Part shown: positions 20,263-29,340 of the stretch, piece by piece
Layout of the letters: each line of letters opens with the position of its first letter
How positions within the stretch are numbered: position 1 is the stretch's first letter
Origin: Bacillus vallismortis
GTDB taxonomy: Bacteria > Bacillota > Bacilli > Bacillales > Bacillaceae
Reading direction: 5' to 3'
Assembly (NCBI RefSeq): GCF_040784915.1
Contig: NZ_CP160797.1
Coordinates: 2,470,137 to 2,534,136, forward strand
DNA: 64,000 bases
Notes under the pieces: model-generated
Databases searched by the model: none
Told to the model about the DNA's origin: nothing
Seen by the model: only the letters and a program-made list of their open reading frames with translations
Made by a program: the position numbers and the translations under genes

Positions 20263-21582
20263 TTATTTCACTGCTGTAAGAGCTGCTCGCTCGACCGCAG
20301 CTGCTACCTCATGATGGACTTTTGAGTCAAGCGGCTGAGGAACCACATCGCCTTGCTTTGTGCAGGCTGCGATGGCCTCTGCTGCAGCGACAAGCATATC
20401 ATGATTAATCTCCTTGCTTTTTGCGTTGAGCGCCCCTCTGAAAATACCCGGGAAGCCAAGCACATTATTAACAGAACGCCCGTCAGCTGCATATGCGGCG
20501 CCAGCCTGCAGCGCGGCCTCCGGCTCAATTTCCGGCTTCGGATTCGATAAAGCCAAAATCACCTGGCCAGAACGTACAAATGCTGGTTTAATTAACCCGG
20601 GAACTCCGGTTGTGGCAATGATAATATCGCATGTTTCCATGAGCTCCTCGATGCTGGCAGCTGCCTGTCCGCCATATTGTTCGAGACGGTTCATCGCTTC
20701 CTCAGATTTGTCTGTTCCGTATACAGCTTTTACGCCATAGGCCATAAACATCCGGCAGATAGCCACGCCTGCTGCGCCCAGACCGATTTGCCCCACCTTC
20801 GCTTCTTTCAGGTCAACACCCGCGCTCCTGCATGCCGAGATGGCAGCAGCCAGCGTCACAACAGCTGTACCGTGCTGATCATCGTGCATAACAGGGATGT
20901 TCAGCTCCTCTTTTAGGCGGTCCTCGATTTCGAAGCAATGCGGCGAGCCGATATCCTCAAGCAAGATGCCGTTAAAACCTGGTGAAATATGTTTTACTGT
21001 TTTGATGATCTCTTCAGGATCACTCGTATCAAGCAATATCGGTATGCCGCTGATACCCGCCAGCTGATCAAACAAAGCAGCCTTTCCTTCCATGACAGGC
21101 ATGCCTGCCACAGAGCCGATATTCCCAAGACCGAGAATTGCCGTTCCATCCGTTACAATCGCGACAGAATTGCTGATTGTTGTATAAATAGAAGCTTTTT
21201 CGGGGTCTTTTTCGATCAGCCTGCACACGTCTGCAACACCTGGTGTATAGACACGCCCGAGCTCTGCCAGTGAGCGGATCGGCATTTTGCTTTTCATTTG
21301 GATTTTTCCGCCTTCATGTGCGGACAGGACTTCATCAGATACGGTGTGAAGCCTGATCCCTTCTCCCAGGCCCTGTACAGCCGCGATCACTTCCTGAAGC
21401 TGTTCTTCATTCTCCACTTGAACGGTAATATTCCGCATTGTGTAATTGGGTCCGACTTTTACTGTCTCCACTTCACCAATATCCCCGCCCAGAAGGCCGA
21501 TTGCCGTCGCTACCCTTCCAAGATTTCCGGGAACCGAAGGCGTTTCAATCATCAGTGTCCGAATCATGTGTTTCGCTATCAT
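20263..21582 (-). CDS. mleA: Malate-to-lactate/NAD malic enzyme MleA
   Basis: A 439-aa malic enzyme with an N-terminal ACT-like domain (residues 5-80, TPSVPGNLGRVATAIG) ahead of the catalytic region. The catalytic Tyr-Lys area shows as LGRVYTPGVADVC, metal binding as LLEDIGSPHCFEIE, and NAD binding as VGQIGLGAAGVAICRMF. It decarboxylates malate. It lies 17 bp downstream of the mleN antiporter stop, so malate uptake and use are in one unit. Confidence 0.94.
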   Translation of the reverse strand: MIAKHMIRTLMIETPSVPGNLGRVATAIGLLGGDIGEVETVKVGPNYTMRNITVQVENEEQLQEVIAAVQGLGEGIRLHTVSDEVLSAHEGGKIQMKSKMPIRSLAELGRVYTPGVADVCRLIEKDPEKASIYTTISNSVAIVTDGTAILGLGNIGSVAGMPVMEGKAALFDQLAGISGIPILLDTSDPEEIIKTVKHISPGFNGILLEDIGSPHCFEIEDRLKEELNIPVMHDDQHGTAVVTLAAAISACRSAGVDLKEAKVGQIGLGAAGVAICRMFMAYGVKAVYGTDKSEEAMNRLEQYGGQAAASIEELMETCDIIIATTGVPGLIKPAFVRSGQVILALSNPKPEIEPEAALQAGAAYAADGRSVNNVLGFPGIFRGALNAKSKEINHDMLVAAAEAIAACTKQGDVVPQPLDSKVHHEVAAAVERAALTAVK

Positions 21583-21599
21583 TCAGTGATCCTCCCCAA

Positions 21600-23006
21600 T
21601 TAGCCTAGTTTTTCGGCTTTAGCTGTATTGTTTTTCGTATACCATATAAATTTTCCTGTATAACCATAGATAATAGCAAGACCTATTGCAACAAAACTGA
21701 GCCACATAAACGGCAGATAGGCGAAGGTAGAAACCCCTAAAATACCAGCCATGTAAATACCGTTATCAGACCAAGGGACCATACCTGAAGTTAATGTCCC
21801 CCCCACCTCTGAGTTACGGGATAGCACCCTTCTGTCTAGATTCAATCGATCATAACTGTTTTCCATAATCTTCGGTGTCAAAATAAGAGATACATACATC
21901 GCACAGCCGAAGATGTTCGCTAAAAATGCTACAATCAGCGTAGATATAGTGACGTTGCCCGGTGATGTTAATTTCTTTTCAAACATAGAGACGATCACTT
22001 TTAAGACGCCAAGCTTTTCAAGCAGCCCGCCAAATCCGAGACCAAAGATAATGACGACAAGGGAACCGAGCATTCCGACGATGCCTCCGCGATTTAACAG
22101 GCCGTTCAAGAATTCAACATCTGTTTTAATAGAGAAGCCGTTGTAGGCAGTTGCAATCGCATCCGCTGGATTCATGCCTTGGAAAACAACAGCCCAGATA
22201 GCGCCAAGCAAAGCGCCAATTACGATAACCGGCATTGACGGCTTTTTCATCGCCAATAAGACGATGACGACAACAGCCGGGATCAGCATCCAAATATGAA
22301 TGTCAAACGTATTTTGCAAAGAAGATTTCAAAAATTCAACTTTATCAAGATCAATATTTTTCCCGCCGTACATAAAACCGGTAATTGTAAAGAGGATTGC
22401 CGTAATCACATAAGCTGGCACAGATAAAAAGAGCATGGCTCTGACGTGGTCTAAGACGTCCACTTTCGCTAGTGAAGATGCGAGAACTGTGCTGTCTGAA
22501 AGAGGTGACAGCTTGTCCCCGAAATAAGCGCCTGAAAGAATAGCGCCCGCTACAAGAGGAAGCGGAAGGCCTAATCCTTCTCCAATTGCGATCATGGCAA
22601 TACCGGCAGTCCCGACTGTTCCCCACGACGTACCTGTTGCTACAGACATAATGGAACAAATAATTAACGTTGCAAGTAAAAAGATACTAGGATGAATAAA
22701 TTCTAAACCATAGTAAATCAGAGTCGGTACGATCCCTCCGGCGATCCATGTTCCAATAAGTGCTCCTACTGAAACAAGAATCAGAACAGCTTCAAGACCG
22801 TTTGATATACCATACAGAATGGCATTCTGCATATCTTTATAAGAATAACCGAGTCTGATACCGAGAATCATTGCGATAAACCAGGAAATGAAAAGCGCAA
22901 GCTGTATCGGCAAGTCTAAAAAGACTGTAAACGACATGACAAGTGCTAAAAATGATCCTAGAACAATAATTATTTCGAATAATGTTGGCAGTCTTACATC
23001 CTTCAA
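21600..23006 (-). CDS. mleN: Malate-H+/Na+-lactate antiporter MleN (NhaC family)
   Basis: A 468-aa membrane protein with about 11-12 helices of the NhaC family. In B. subtilis MleN swaps external malate and protons for sodium and lactate, helping pH and energy balance at low proton-motive force. The start is TTG at 23006, nine bases after AAGGGGGA. It has its own promoter and precedes mleA. Confidence 0.93.
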   Translation of the reverse strand: MKDVRLPTLFEIIIVLGSFLALVMSFTVFLDLPIQLALFISWFIAMILGIRLGYSYKDMQNAILYGISNGLEAVLILVSVGALIGTWIAGGIVPTLIYYGLEFIHPSIFLLATLIICSIMSVATGTSWGTVGTAGIAMIAIGEGLGLPLPLVAGAILSGAYFGDKLSPLSDSTVLASSLAKVDVLDHVRAMLFLSVPAYVITAILFTITGFMYGGKNIDLDKVEFLKSSLQNTFDIHIWMLIPAVVVIVLLAMKKPSMPVIVIGALLGAIWAVVFQGMNPADAIATAYNGFSIKTDVEFLNGLLNRGGIVGMLGSLVVIIFGLGFGGLLEKLGVLKVIVSMFEKKLTSPGNVTISTLIVAFLANIFGCAMYVSLILTPKIMENSYDRLNLDRRVLSRNSEVGGTLTSGMVPWSDNGIYMAGILGVSTFAYLPFMWLSFVAIGLAIIYGYTGKFIWYTKNNTAKAEKLG

Positions 23007-23031
23007 AAGAAGTCCCCCTTCATGTAAAAAG

Positions 23032-23096
23032 CTAAAACGCTTTCAATAAATAGTGCAATACACGTATACTATACTTCCTCATCCCTATGTTGTAAA
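23032..23096 (-). promoter_or_regulatory. mleN promoter with downstream cre-like site
   Basis: The minus strand reads TTTACA, 17 bp, TATAGT (23068-23096). TGAAAGCGTTTTAG at 23032-23045, just past the likely start site, matches a CcpA cre with two terminal mismatches. A site there could block elongation. Untested. Confidence 0.45.
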
Positions 23097-23135
23097 CAGC
23101 TTATTCATCCGATTATCCGGAGATGAATAAGCTGT
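23096..23135 (-). terminator. Terminator after ansB
   Basis: ACAGCTTATTCATC and GATGAATAAGCTGT form a 14-pair stem. The T run is weak (TTTAC), and the mleN -35 element uses those same bases, so some readthrough from ansAB into mleNA is likely. Confidence 0.75.
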
Positions 23136-23149
23136 ATTTTGTTCAAATT

Positions 23150-24577
23150 TTATTTTTCTAATAGTTCTTTCCCTGCAATCCCTGGTTTTGTCATCTCATA
23201 CGGGTTTAAAATAGTATCCAATTCTTCCTCTGTCAGCACATCATGCTGCAGGCAAAGATCACGGACTGATTGGCCTGTCATAATGGCTTCCCGGGCAATT
23301 CGGGCTGCCGCTTCATATCCAAGATGCGGATTGACTGCAGTGATCACACCTGCGCTTTTTTCCACGTACTGTTTCAAGCGTTTTTCATTGGCCTCGATGC
23401 CTTTTAAACAATTGTCAGTGAACGAACGGAAGCCGTTGTTCATGATGCTGATGGATTGAAGCAAATTAAAGACAAGCACGGGCTCCATCACGTTCAATTC
23501 AAGCTGGCCGGCTTCTGAAGCAAGGCAGATTGTATTATCGTTTCCGATGACCTGAAACGCAATTTGGTTGATCAGCTCTGCCATAACCGGATTGACTTTA
23601 CCCGGCATAATGGATGACCCCGGCTGACGTGCAGGCAGAGAAATTTCCGCAAGTCCGGCGCGCGGGCCTGATGCCATTAAGCGAAGATCGTTTGCGATCT
23701 TAGACATGTTCATCATGCAGACCTTTAATGCTGCTGACACCTCTGTATAAGCATCCGTATTTTGTGTGGCATCAACAAGATGATCAGCGCCGACAAGAGG
23801 AAGCCCGCTAATATCAGCAAGATGCTTCACTACCTGTTTGATATATTCTGGATCTGCGTTCAGGCCTGTGCCGACAGCAGTTGCGCCCATGTTGACCTCA
23901 TACAGGTGCTGGCGTGATTGCTTGATTCGTTTGATATCACGCTCCAGAACGCGGCTGTACGCTTCGAATTCCTGGCCGAGACGAATCGGAACAGCATCTT
24001 GAAGGTGTGTCCGCCCCATTTTAATAACAGAATCAAATTCCTGTGCTTTTTGTTTGAACACACTATGCATATCTTCCATTGTTTTCAACAGTTTTTCTAA
24101 AAGATTCAACGTGGAAATATGAATAGCAGTCGGGAACACATCGTTGGTTGACTGTGACATATTCACATGTGTGTTTGGGCTTAAATGGATATAATCGCCC
24201 TTTTTATGTCCCATAATTTCGAGCGCCCGGTTTCCGATCACCTCATTTGCATTCATATTCATAGAAGTTCCGGCACCGCCCTGAATCGGATCGACGATAA
24301 ACTGATCGTGCCATCTGCCTTCCAGAATCTCGCCAGCGGCTTGTACGATAGCTTGGCCAATTCCTTCATACAGCCGTTTCACGTCCATATTGGCAAGAGC
24401 CGCAGCTTTTTTTACGATCGCCAGCGCGTTAATCATTTCTTCATGGATCTTGTATCCCGTAATCGGAAAGTTTTCAGAAGCACGGAGCGTCTGAATTCCG
24501 TAATAAACATCCGCTTCAATTTGTTTTTCCCCAAGGAAGTCTTTTTCCACACGGTATTCTTTTTGGCCGTTTAACAT
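23150..24577 (-). CDS. ansB: L-aspartase AnsB
   Basis: A 475-aa aspartate ammonia-lyase of the fumarase/aspartase family. It converts aspartate to fumarate and ammonia. The signature GSSIMPGKVNP is present, as are SQSTNDVFPTA and GRTHLQDAVPI. It follows ansA by 45 bp. Together they take asparagine to fumarate, which feeds the malate genes downstream. Confidence 0.97.
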   Translation of the reverse strand: MLNGQKEYRVEKDFLGEKQIEADVYYGIQTLRASENFPITGYKIHEEMINALAIVKKAAALANMDVKRLYEGIGQAIVQAAGEILEGRWHDQFIVDPIQGGAGTSMNMNANEVIGNRALEIMGHKKGDYIHLSPNTHVNMSQSTNDVFPTAIHISTLNLLEKLLKTMEDMHSVFKQKAQEFDSVIKMGRTHLQDAVPIRLGQEFEAYSRVLERDIKRIKQSRQHLYEVNMGATAVGTGLNADPEYIKQVVKHLADISGLPLVGADHLVDATQNTDAYTEVSAALKVCMMNMSKIANDLRLMASGPRAGLAEISLPARQPGSSIMPGKVNPVMAELINQIAFQVIGNDNTICLASEAGQLELNVMEPVLVFNLLQSISIMNNGFRSFTDNCLKGIEANEKRLKQYVEKSAGVITAVNPHLGYEAAARIAREAIMTGQSVRDLCLQHDVLTEEELDTILNPYEMTKPGIAGKELLEK

Positions 24578-24622
24578 AATCTTTAACCTACTTTCTCTTT
24601 GGTGGTTATCGTTTTTGACCTT

Positions 24623-25612
24623 TTAGAGGACAACGTCATCAGCAATCGGCGTTTCCATAATTCTCTTGACGACAGCAAGATCCGAAGACTGGCCGAGTGC
24701 CCACATTAATTTTGGCACGATTGCTTCTGTGTTCATATTTCTGGATCGGATAATTAAATCTTGGTTGACTCTGCGGCCGACTTCGTAAATGCTCATGTCT
24801 TCGCCTTCTTCCAGACATTGAGTTGTGATGACGACGACGATTCCGCTTTCGATCAGCTCATTCACTTTCGACAAAATGTCTCTGCCTTCAAACGGCACGC
24901 CTCCGCTGCCGTAACTTTCAATGACGATTCCTTTGAAGATGCTTTTTAAGGCATCAAACATTTCAGGTTTTAAGCCCGGATGCAGCTTCAGCAGACATAC
25001 ATCTGTGCATAGTGAAGTATCAACTTTAAAGGTGTCGTTCTCAGGTTCCGTTACTTGTTTGTTGTATTCGATCCCGTCTTCATTGATAAAAGCGATATAT
25101 GGGTAATTGATGCTTTCAAATGCGTCGTAGCTTTTCGTTCTTAATTTGATCGCACGTGTTCCTTGGATGACTCTGCCGTCAAACACAACATAAACGCCGC
25201 CCACACCTTCACAGGCAAAGCGAATGGCGTCTGTGATATTTTTTTTGGCGTCCGTTTTTTGAAACGTGATTGGAATCTGCGAGCCAGTGATCACAATCGG
25301 TTTATTGGCATGCTGCAGCATATACGATAATGCGGCAGATGTATAGGCCATTGTATCTGTACCGTGAGTAATAACAAACCCGTCATAGGCATCATAATTT
25401 TCCTTAACAGCTTGTGCTATTTCCACCCAGTATTCAGGCTGCATATTGGTGCTGTCTATATTCATAAGCGACTGAGTTTCCATCGTGTAATCGTTATCAA
25501 GTTTTGATACGTAACTTAATAATTCATCAGCCTTGACCCCGGGAGCCAGCCCATTTTCCCCTTCAACTGAAGCAATCGTTCCCCCAGTTGTCAACATCAA
25601 TAATTTTTTCAT
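24623..25612 (-). CDS. ansA: L-asparaginase AnsA
   Basis: A 329-aa cytosolic type I asparaginase giving aspartate and ammonia. The catalytic threonines lie in LTTGGTIAS and [10 protein letters not shown]. The start at 25612 has AGAGG eight bases upstream; an ATG three codons earlier is too close to that site. First gene of the AnsR-controlled operon. Confidence 0.97.
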   Translation of the reverse strand: MKKLLMLTTGGTIASVEGENGLAPGVKADELLSYVSKLDNDYTMETQSLMNIDSTNMQPEYWVEIAQAVKENYDAYDGFVITHGTDTMAYTSAALSYMLQHANKPIVITGSQIPITFQKTDAKKNITDAIRFACEGVGGVYVVFDGRVIQGTRAIKLRTKSYDAFESINYPYIAFINEDGIEYNKQVTEPENDTFKVDTSLCTDVCLLKLHPGLKPEMFDALKSIFKGIVIESYGSGGVPFEGRDILSKVNELIESGIVVVITTQCLEEGEDMSIYEVGRRVNQDLIIRSRNMNTEAIVPKLMWALGQSSDLAVVKRIMETPIADDVVL

Positions 25613-25655
25613 ACCATGCACCTCTTCACTGTATCTAAAGATGGGTTGCGAGAAG

Positions 25656-25762
25656 TATTCGCTTTTCGCATACTTTTAATGCCATTATAGACACGGAAAA
25701 TAAAATACGCAAGACATTATTATTCAATTCGCGTACACTTCCTAATACCTATATGATATAAT
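25656..25762. promoter_or_regulatory. Divergent ansA / ansR promoter region
   Basis: For ansA, the minus strand reads TTGCGT, 17 bp, TATAAT (25684-25712). For ansR, the plus strand reads TACACT, 17 bp, TATAAT (25734-25762). Repeats containing TTCGC/GCGAA lie at 25656-25675 and 25725-25735 and might be AnsR operators. The promoters are clear, the operators are a guess. Confidence 0.6.
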
Positions 25763-25792
25763 CAGCTCAAGGTGAAAAAGGAGCGAAAGTTC

Positions 25793-26143
25793 ATGAATCT
25801 AGATCGTTTAACTGAATTGAGAAAAAAGAAAAATTGGTCGCTTCAATATACAGCTGACCTTCTGGGTATCGCAAAAAGCACATATGCCGGCTACGAATCA
25901 GGCTACCGGCGGCCTTCACTTGAGGCGCTTGCCATGCTGGCTGACCTCTTTGACACAACCTGCGATGAACTTTTGGGCCGCGAGAAACAAAAGCAAACTG
26001 CTCCTCAGACCATTGAGTTGACCACGTGGAGCAGCCTTGACTTGACTATTTCTGTTGATGACAAGCCGCTGAGTGAAGACGAAATCATCCAGCTGATCAC
26101 CTTTATCCGGACGAAGAGAAAAGTACAGGAGGAAATGAGTTAA
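25793..26143 (+). CDS. ansR: AnsR, repressor of the ans operon
   Basis: A 116-aa regulator with an N-terminal XRE-type helix-turn-helix (residues 5-60, SLQYTADLLGIAKSTYAGYESG). AnsR of B. subtilis represses ansAB unless asparagine or aspartate is present. It is divergent from ansA. The start at 25793 has AGGAG nine bases upstream; the frame is open seven codons earlier. Confidence 0.95.
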   Translation: MNLDRLTELRKKKNWSLQYTADLLGIAKSTYAGYESGYRRPSLEALAMLADLFDTTCDELLGREKQKQTAPQTIELTTWSSLDLTISVDDKPLSEDEIIQLITFIRTKRKVQEEMS

Positions 26144-26151
26144 TCTTTCAC

Positions 26152-27315
26152 TCACGGTTTAATTTTACCGTAGGTTCCTCCTCCTCCGGCTTTTAATTCC
26201 AGCTTTCCGGATCTCGCTTTTACAATCAACGCCGCGGTTTTCGGCGGGACAACGCGAGCCAAATCTTCTTCTGCCGCCTCATGAAGAACAGCCATTTCTG
26301 TTCCGAAGGCTTTTTTTAGTTTGTCCAGCGTTTTCGGACCGACACTCGGAACAAATTGCAGCGGGATCTGATGAACATATCTTGGACGCGAGACGCGAAC
26401 TTCAGTCTGATCACTCAATTCACGCAATCTTTCGCTAACTCCCTTTGTAAACTTGGCATTTCCGCAATTCGCGCACACCGTTTCCCCGCTCACAGCAGGT
26501 TCTCCGCATGCTTCGCAAGCTGTCTGATAATATTTTCCCAATAACGGATCCAAGCCATAATTTGCGGTAATTTTCCTGTCACCCTGCACCTTTAATGCAA
26601 GAGTAAATTCGATAAAATCAGCTGACTGCACATATAGTTCATTATATTCTCTGCCGATTTTCGCTAACGAATGCGCATCAGAATTTGTTAAAAAAGGATA
26701 CTGATTCAATTCAGATACATGTGAAGCCATGTCTGTATCACAGCTTAATCCTAGTTCCACCGCATCTATCATAGAGGGATCAAAAACCTCGGTTAGGCTT
26801 GATGCAACCCCTTTTCCATATAAGCTTTTATGCGGTGTAAAGATATGGGCGGGGATAAACAGTCCGCCCAATTCCTTCACTTTTTTTTGCAGGTTCAAGC
26901 CCGTTTCATAAATCCGCTGTGAGCTTAAATGAATGTTTTTCAGCCGCGATGACAGCCAGTTTGAAAACCGCTTCATTTCAGCAAGCGTTGGCATAAACAC
27001 GAGGACATGGATCGGCCCGCTGCAGGCTTCGTCATAAATCTCCAGCTCGCTTCCTAATAAAAGAGTCGTGCTGCGGTACCGAATCCCCCCGCCATCAAGC
27101 TCGCGATATGTTCCTGATGAAATGCCTTCTTCTAGCTCCAAAATGACTTCCGGAGAATGGCAGTCGATAATGCCAAGAAGTTCTATCCCTTTATGCTCAC
27201 TGGCTTCTATCAAAATTCGGTCCAGCGTAAGTGTTTTGGCGCCTGTTATTTTGACAGCCCTTCCTGTAAAGGTCCGGCCGATATGAATGTGCAAATCCGC
27301 GTAAATCTTTTTCAT
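26152..27315 (-). CDS. yqxK: YqxK, PHP-domain protein, probable endonuclease Q
   Basis: A 387-aa protein with an N-terminal PHP phosphoesterase domain (ADLHIHIGR, SDAHSL), then a four-cysteine zinc ribbon (CEACGE and CANCG, about residues 265-285) and a C-terminal helix-hairpin-helix region (VPSVGPKTLDKLKKAFG). This order matches EndoQ, which nicks DNA 5' of deaminated bases. Older annotation called it helicase-like. Its ATG overlaps the nudF stop by four bases. Confidence 0.85.
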   Translation of the reverse strand: MKKIYADLHIHIGRTFTGRAVKITGAKTLTLDRILIEASEHKGIELLGIIDCHSPEVILELEEGISSGTYRELDGGGIRYRSTTLLLGSELEIYDEACSGPIHVLVFMPTLAEMKRFSNWLSSRLKNIHLSSQRIYETGLNLQKKVKELGGLFIPAHIFTPHKSLYGKGVASSLTEVFDPSMIDAVELGLSCDTDMASHVSELNQYPFLTNSDAHSLAKIGREYNELYVQSADFIEFTLALKVQGDRKITANYGLDPLLGKYYQTACEACGEPAVSGETVCANCGNAKFTKGVSERLRELSDQTEVRVSRPRYVHQIPLQFVPSVGPKTLDKLKKAFGTEMAVLHEAAEEDLARVVPPKTAALIVKARSGKLELKAGGGGTYGKIKP

Positions 27316-27869
27316 TTTTGTGCTTGTAGCGCTTCTTTCAGCTGAAGATACTGAATCGCATAGGCTGTCTTAGCATCATATACTTCACGCGATTCAACCA
27401 GCTTCTGCGCATCTTCAAGCGTCACCTCCATCACTTCAACAAACTCGTCCTCATCAAGCTCCCGTTTTTCTTCGAGAACAGAAAGCTCTTCAGCAAGAAA
27501 CACATGAACGATTTCATCAGCAAAGCCGGGCGATGTATAAAACGCAGTGATTTTTGTCAGCTTTTTCGCTGTATAACCCGTTTCCTCTTCAAGCTCCCGA
27601 AGTGCCGTATACTCCGGCTCCTCCCCTTTTTCAAGCTTTCCGGCCGGAATTTCAACGATCGTCCGCTCAAGCGGCTTGCGGAATTGTTTGACCATGATGA
27701 TTTTCCCTTCAGCTGTTACAGCTAATATCGCTACAGCCCCAGGGTGTTTCACAATTTCACGTTTACTCGCTTTGCCGTTTGGCAACTCCACATCCTCTAC
27801 ATATAGATCAATGACTTTACCTGAAAAGATCTGTTCTTTAGCAATTGTTTTTTCTTCTAATGATTTCAT
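27312..27869 (-). CDS. nudF: ADP-ribose pyrophosphatase NudF
   Basis: A 185-aa Nudix hydrolase that splits ADP-ribose to AMP and ribose 5-phosphate. The Nudix box is intact (GKLEKGEEPEYTALRELEEE, then TGY). The start at 27869 has GGGAG eight bases upstream; 14 more in-frame codons upstream lack support. Coupled by a 4-nt overlap to yqxK. Confidence 0.95.
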   Translation of the reverse strand: MKSLEEKTIAKEQIFSGKVIDLYVEDVELPNGKASKREIVKHPGAVAILAVTAEGKIIMVKQFRKPLERTIVEIPAGKLEKGEEPEYTALRELEEETGYTAKKLTKITAFYTSPGFADEIVHVFLAEELSVLEEKRELDEDEFVEVMEVTLEDAQKLVESREVYDAKTAYAIQYLQLKEALQAQK

Positions 27870-27943
27870 TTCTTCATCTCCCGTTCTGTCTCTATATGAT
27901 GCCCCATACATTTTATCATACTAGAGAAAAGGGGGGCTTCTTC

Positions 27944-28066
27944 GTGAAAGTGCATCGCATGCCAAAAGGTGTTGTCTTAGTCGGAAAAGCATGGGAGATT
28001 CGGGCGAAATTAAAGGAATACGGGCGCACATTCCAATATGTGAAAGATTGGGTCTCTAAGCCGTAA
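27944..28066 (+). CDS. mciZ: MciZ, peptide inhibitor of FtsZ
   Basis: A 40-aa peptide (MKVHRMPKGVVLVGKAWEIR...WVSKP) that equals MciZ of B. subtilis except perhaps one residue near the end. MciZ is made in the mother cell under SigE and blocks Z-ring formation by capping FtsZ filaments. The GTG start lies seven bases after AAGGGGGG. A CATACA element at 27905-27910 may be the SigE -10; no clear -35 is seen. Confidence 0.93.
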   Translation: MKVHRMPKGVVLVGKAWEIRAKLKEYGRTFQYVKDWVSKP

Positions 28067-28129
28067 AAGTTGAAACTTTAGCTCCTTTATATTACGGTCA
28101 ATACAAAGCTTTAAAAAAGGAGTGTGCAC

Positions 28130-29050
28130 ATGAGAAAGCGCAAACTGGGTACATCTGATTTAGAAATAAGCGAAGCCGGACTCGGCTGTATGTCTCTTGG
28201 TACTGAAAAAAACAAAGCTTTGTCTATCTTGGATGAAGCCATCGAGCTTGGCATCAACTATTTGGACACAGCGGATTTGTATGACCGCGGACGCAACGAA
28301 GAAATCGTCGGTGATGCGATCCAAAACAGACGCCAGGATATTATTTTGGCAACGAAAGCGGGAAACCGCTGGGATGACGACAGCGAAGGCTGGTATTGGG
28401 ACCCATCAAAAGCTTACATAAAAGAAGCCGTGAAAAAGAGCCTTGCACGGCTGAAAACAGATTATATTGATCTCTATCAGCTTCACGGCGGCACGATAGA
28501 GGACAACATTGATGAAACGATCGAAGCGTTTGAAGAATTAAAGCAAGAAGGTGTCATCCGTTACTATGGCATTTCTTCCATTCGCCCGAATGTCATAAAA
28601 GAATATGTAAAAAAATCAAACATCATCAGTATTATGATGCAGTTCAGCCTGTTTGACAGACGCCCCGAGGAATGGCTTCCGCTTTTAGAGGAACATCAAA
28701 TCAGCGTAGTCACCAGAGGTCCGGTTGCCAAAGGGCTCTTGACAGAAAAACCGCTTGAACAAGCAGCGGACAGCATCAAACAAAACGGGTACTTGTCTTA
28801 TTCCTTTGAGGAATTGACAAATGCCCGCAAGGCAATAGAGGATGTTGCTTCCGATCTTTCCATGACAGAAAAGTCGCTGCAGTATCTGTTAGCACAGCCG
28901 GCTGTCGCTTCAGTGATTACAGGCGCGAGTAAGATTGAGCAGTTACGGGAAAACATTCACGCTGCAAACGCACGGCGTTTAAGCGAAGAGGAAGTCAAAG
29001 CGCTCCAATCTCATACGAAACAAGACGTTTACGAAGCTCACCGCTCATAA
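28130..29050 (+). CDS. yqkF: YqkF, aldo/keto reductase family protein
   Basis: A 306-aa TIM-barrel oxidoreductase. The aldo/keto reductase pattern shows as the catalytic aspartate and tyrosine in LDTADLYDRGRNEEIVGDA, LKTDYIDLYQLHGG with the His, and a C-terminal NADPH-binding ITGASKIEQLREN. The substrate is unknown. The start at 28130 has AAGGAG seven bases upstream; GTG two codons earlier is less well placed. Confidence 0.92.
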   Translation: MRKRKLGTSDLEISEAGLGCMSLGTEKNKALSILDEAIELGINYLDTADLYDRGRNEEIVGDAIQNRRQDIILATKAGNRWDDDSEGWYWDPSKAYIKEAVKKSLARLKTDYIDLYQLHGGTIEDNIDETIEAFEELKQEGVIRYYGISSIRPNVIKEYVKKSNIISIMMQFSLFDRRPEEWLPLLEEHQISVVTRGPVAKGLLTEKPLEQAADSIKQNGYLSYSFEELTNARKAIEDVASDLSMTEKSLQYLLAQPAVASVITGASKIEQLRENIHAANARRLSEEEVKALQSHTKQDVYEAHRS

Positions 29051-29055
29051 CAGAA

Positions 29056-29081
29056 AACAAGCACCTGTACGGGTGCTTGTT
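29056..29081 (+). terminator. Hairpin after yqkF (first copy of a repeated hairpin)
   Basis: AACAAGCACC pairs with GGTGCTTGTT around TGTACG. The 18-bp core AGCACCTGTACGGGTGCT recurs exactly at 29319-29336. It probably ends yqkF although the T run is short. Confidence 0.7.
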
Positions 29082-29091
29082 CATATGGTTG

Positions 29092-29315
29092 ACAAAATCC
29101 TAAAACGGTTTTCGTTTTAGGATTTTGTCATCTTTTCAGCGTGATTGAAAACCCTTGAAGTCTAGGAAGGACGAGCATTGGAGCAGACTTCCGCAGGATG
29201 CGGTGGCAGGGGCGTTTGAGCAGGACGCTCTAGCTTTTAGCCGCTGATCTTTTTTCACGTGAGCACCAATGCGCAGGACTGACAACGAATGCGAGGGTTT
29301 GTCGACACGCTGAAA
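29092..29315. repeat. Structured noncoding element, about 180-225 bp, likely an interspersed repeat or RNA
   Basis: The segment has no credible gene but much paired structure. GACAAAATCCTAAAAC is followed 7 nt later by its exact complement (29092-29130). TTTCAGCGTG (29134-29143) and CACGCTGAAA (29306-29315) close a 182-bp domain, with AACCCT and AGGGTT pairing inside. Internal hairpins include CCGCA-GGA-TGCGG, a GCGT/ACGC stem and GCATTGG/CCAATGC. The size fits the 190-bp element reported as repeated about ten times in the 168 genome, but I cannot confirm that match here. Confidence 0.6.
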
Positions 29316-29340
29316 CCAGCACCTGTACGGGTGCTGGTTT
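29313..29340 (-). terminator. Hairpin after yqkE (second copy)
   Basis: AAACCAGCACC pairs with GGTGCTGGTTT and overlaps the yqkE stop. On the plus strand T-rich DNA follows. It shares an 18-bp identical core with the hairpin after yqkF. Confidence 0.75.
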
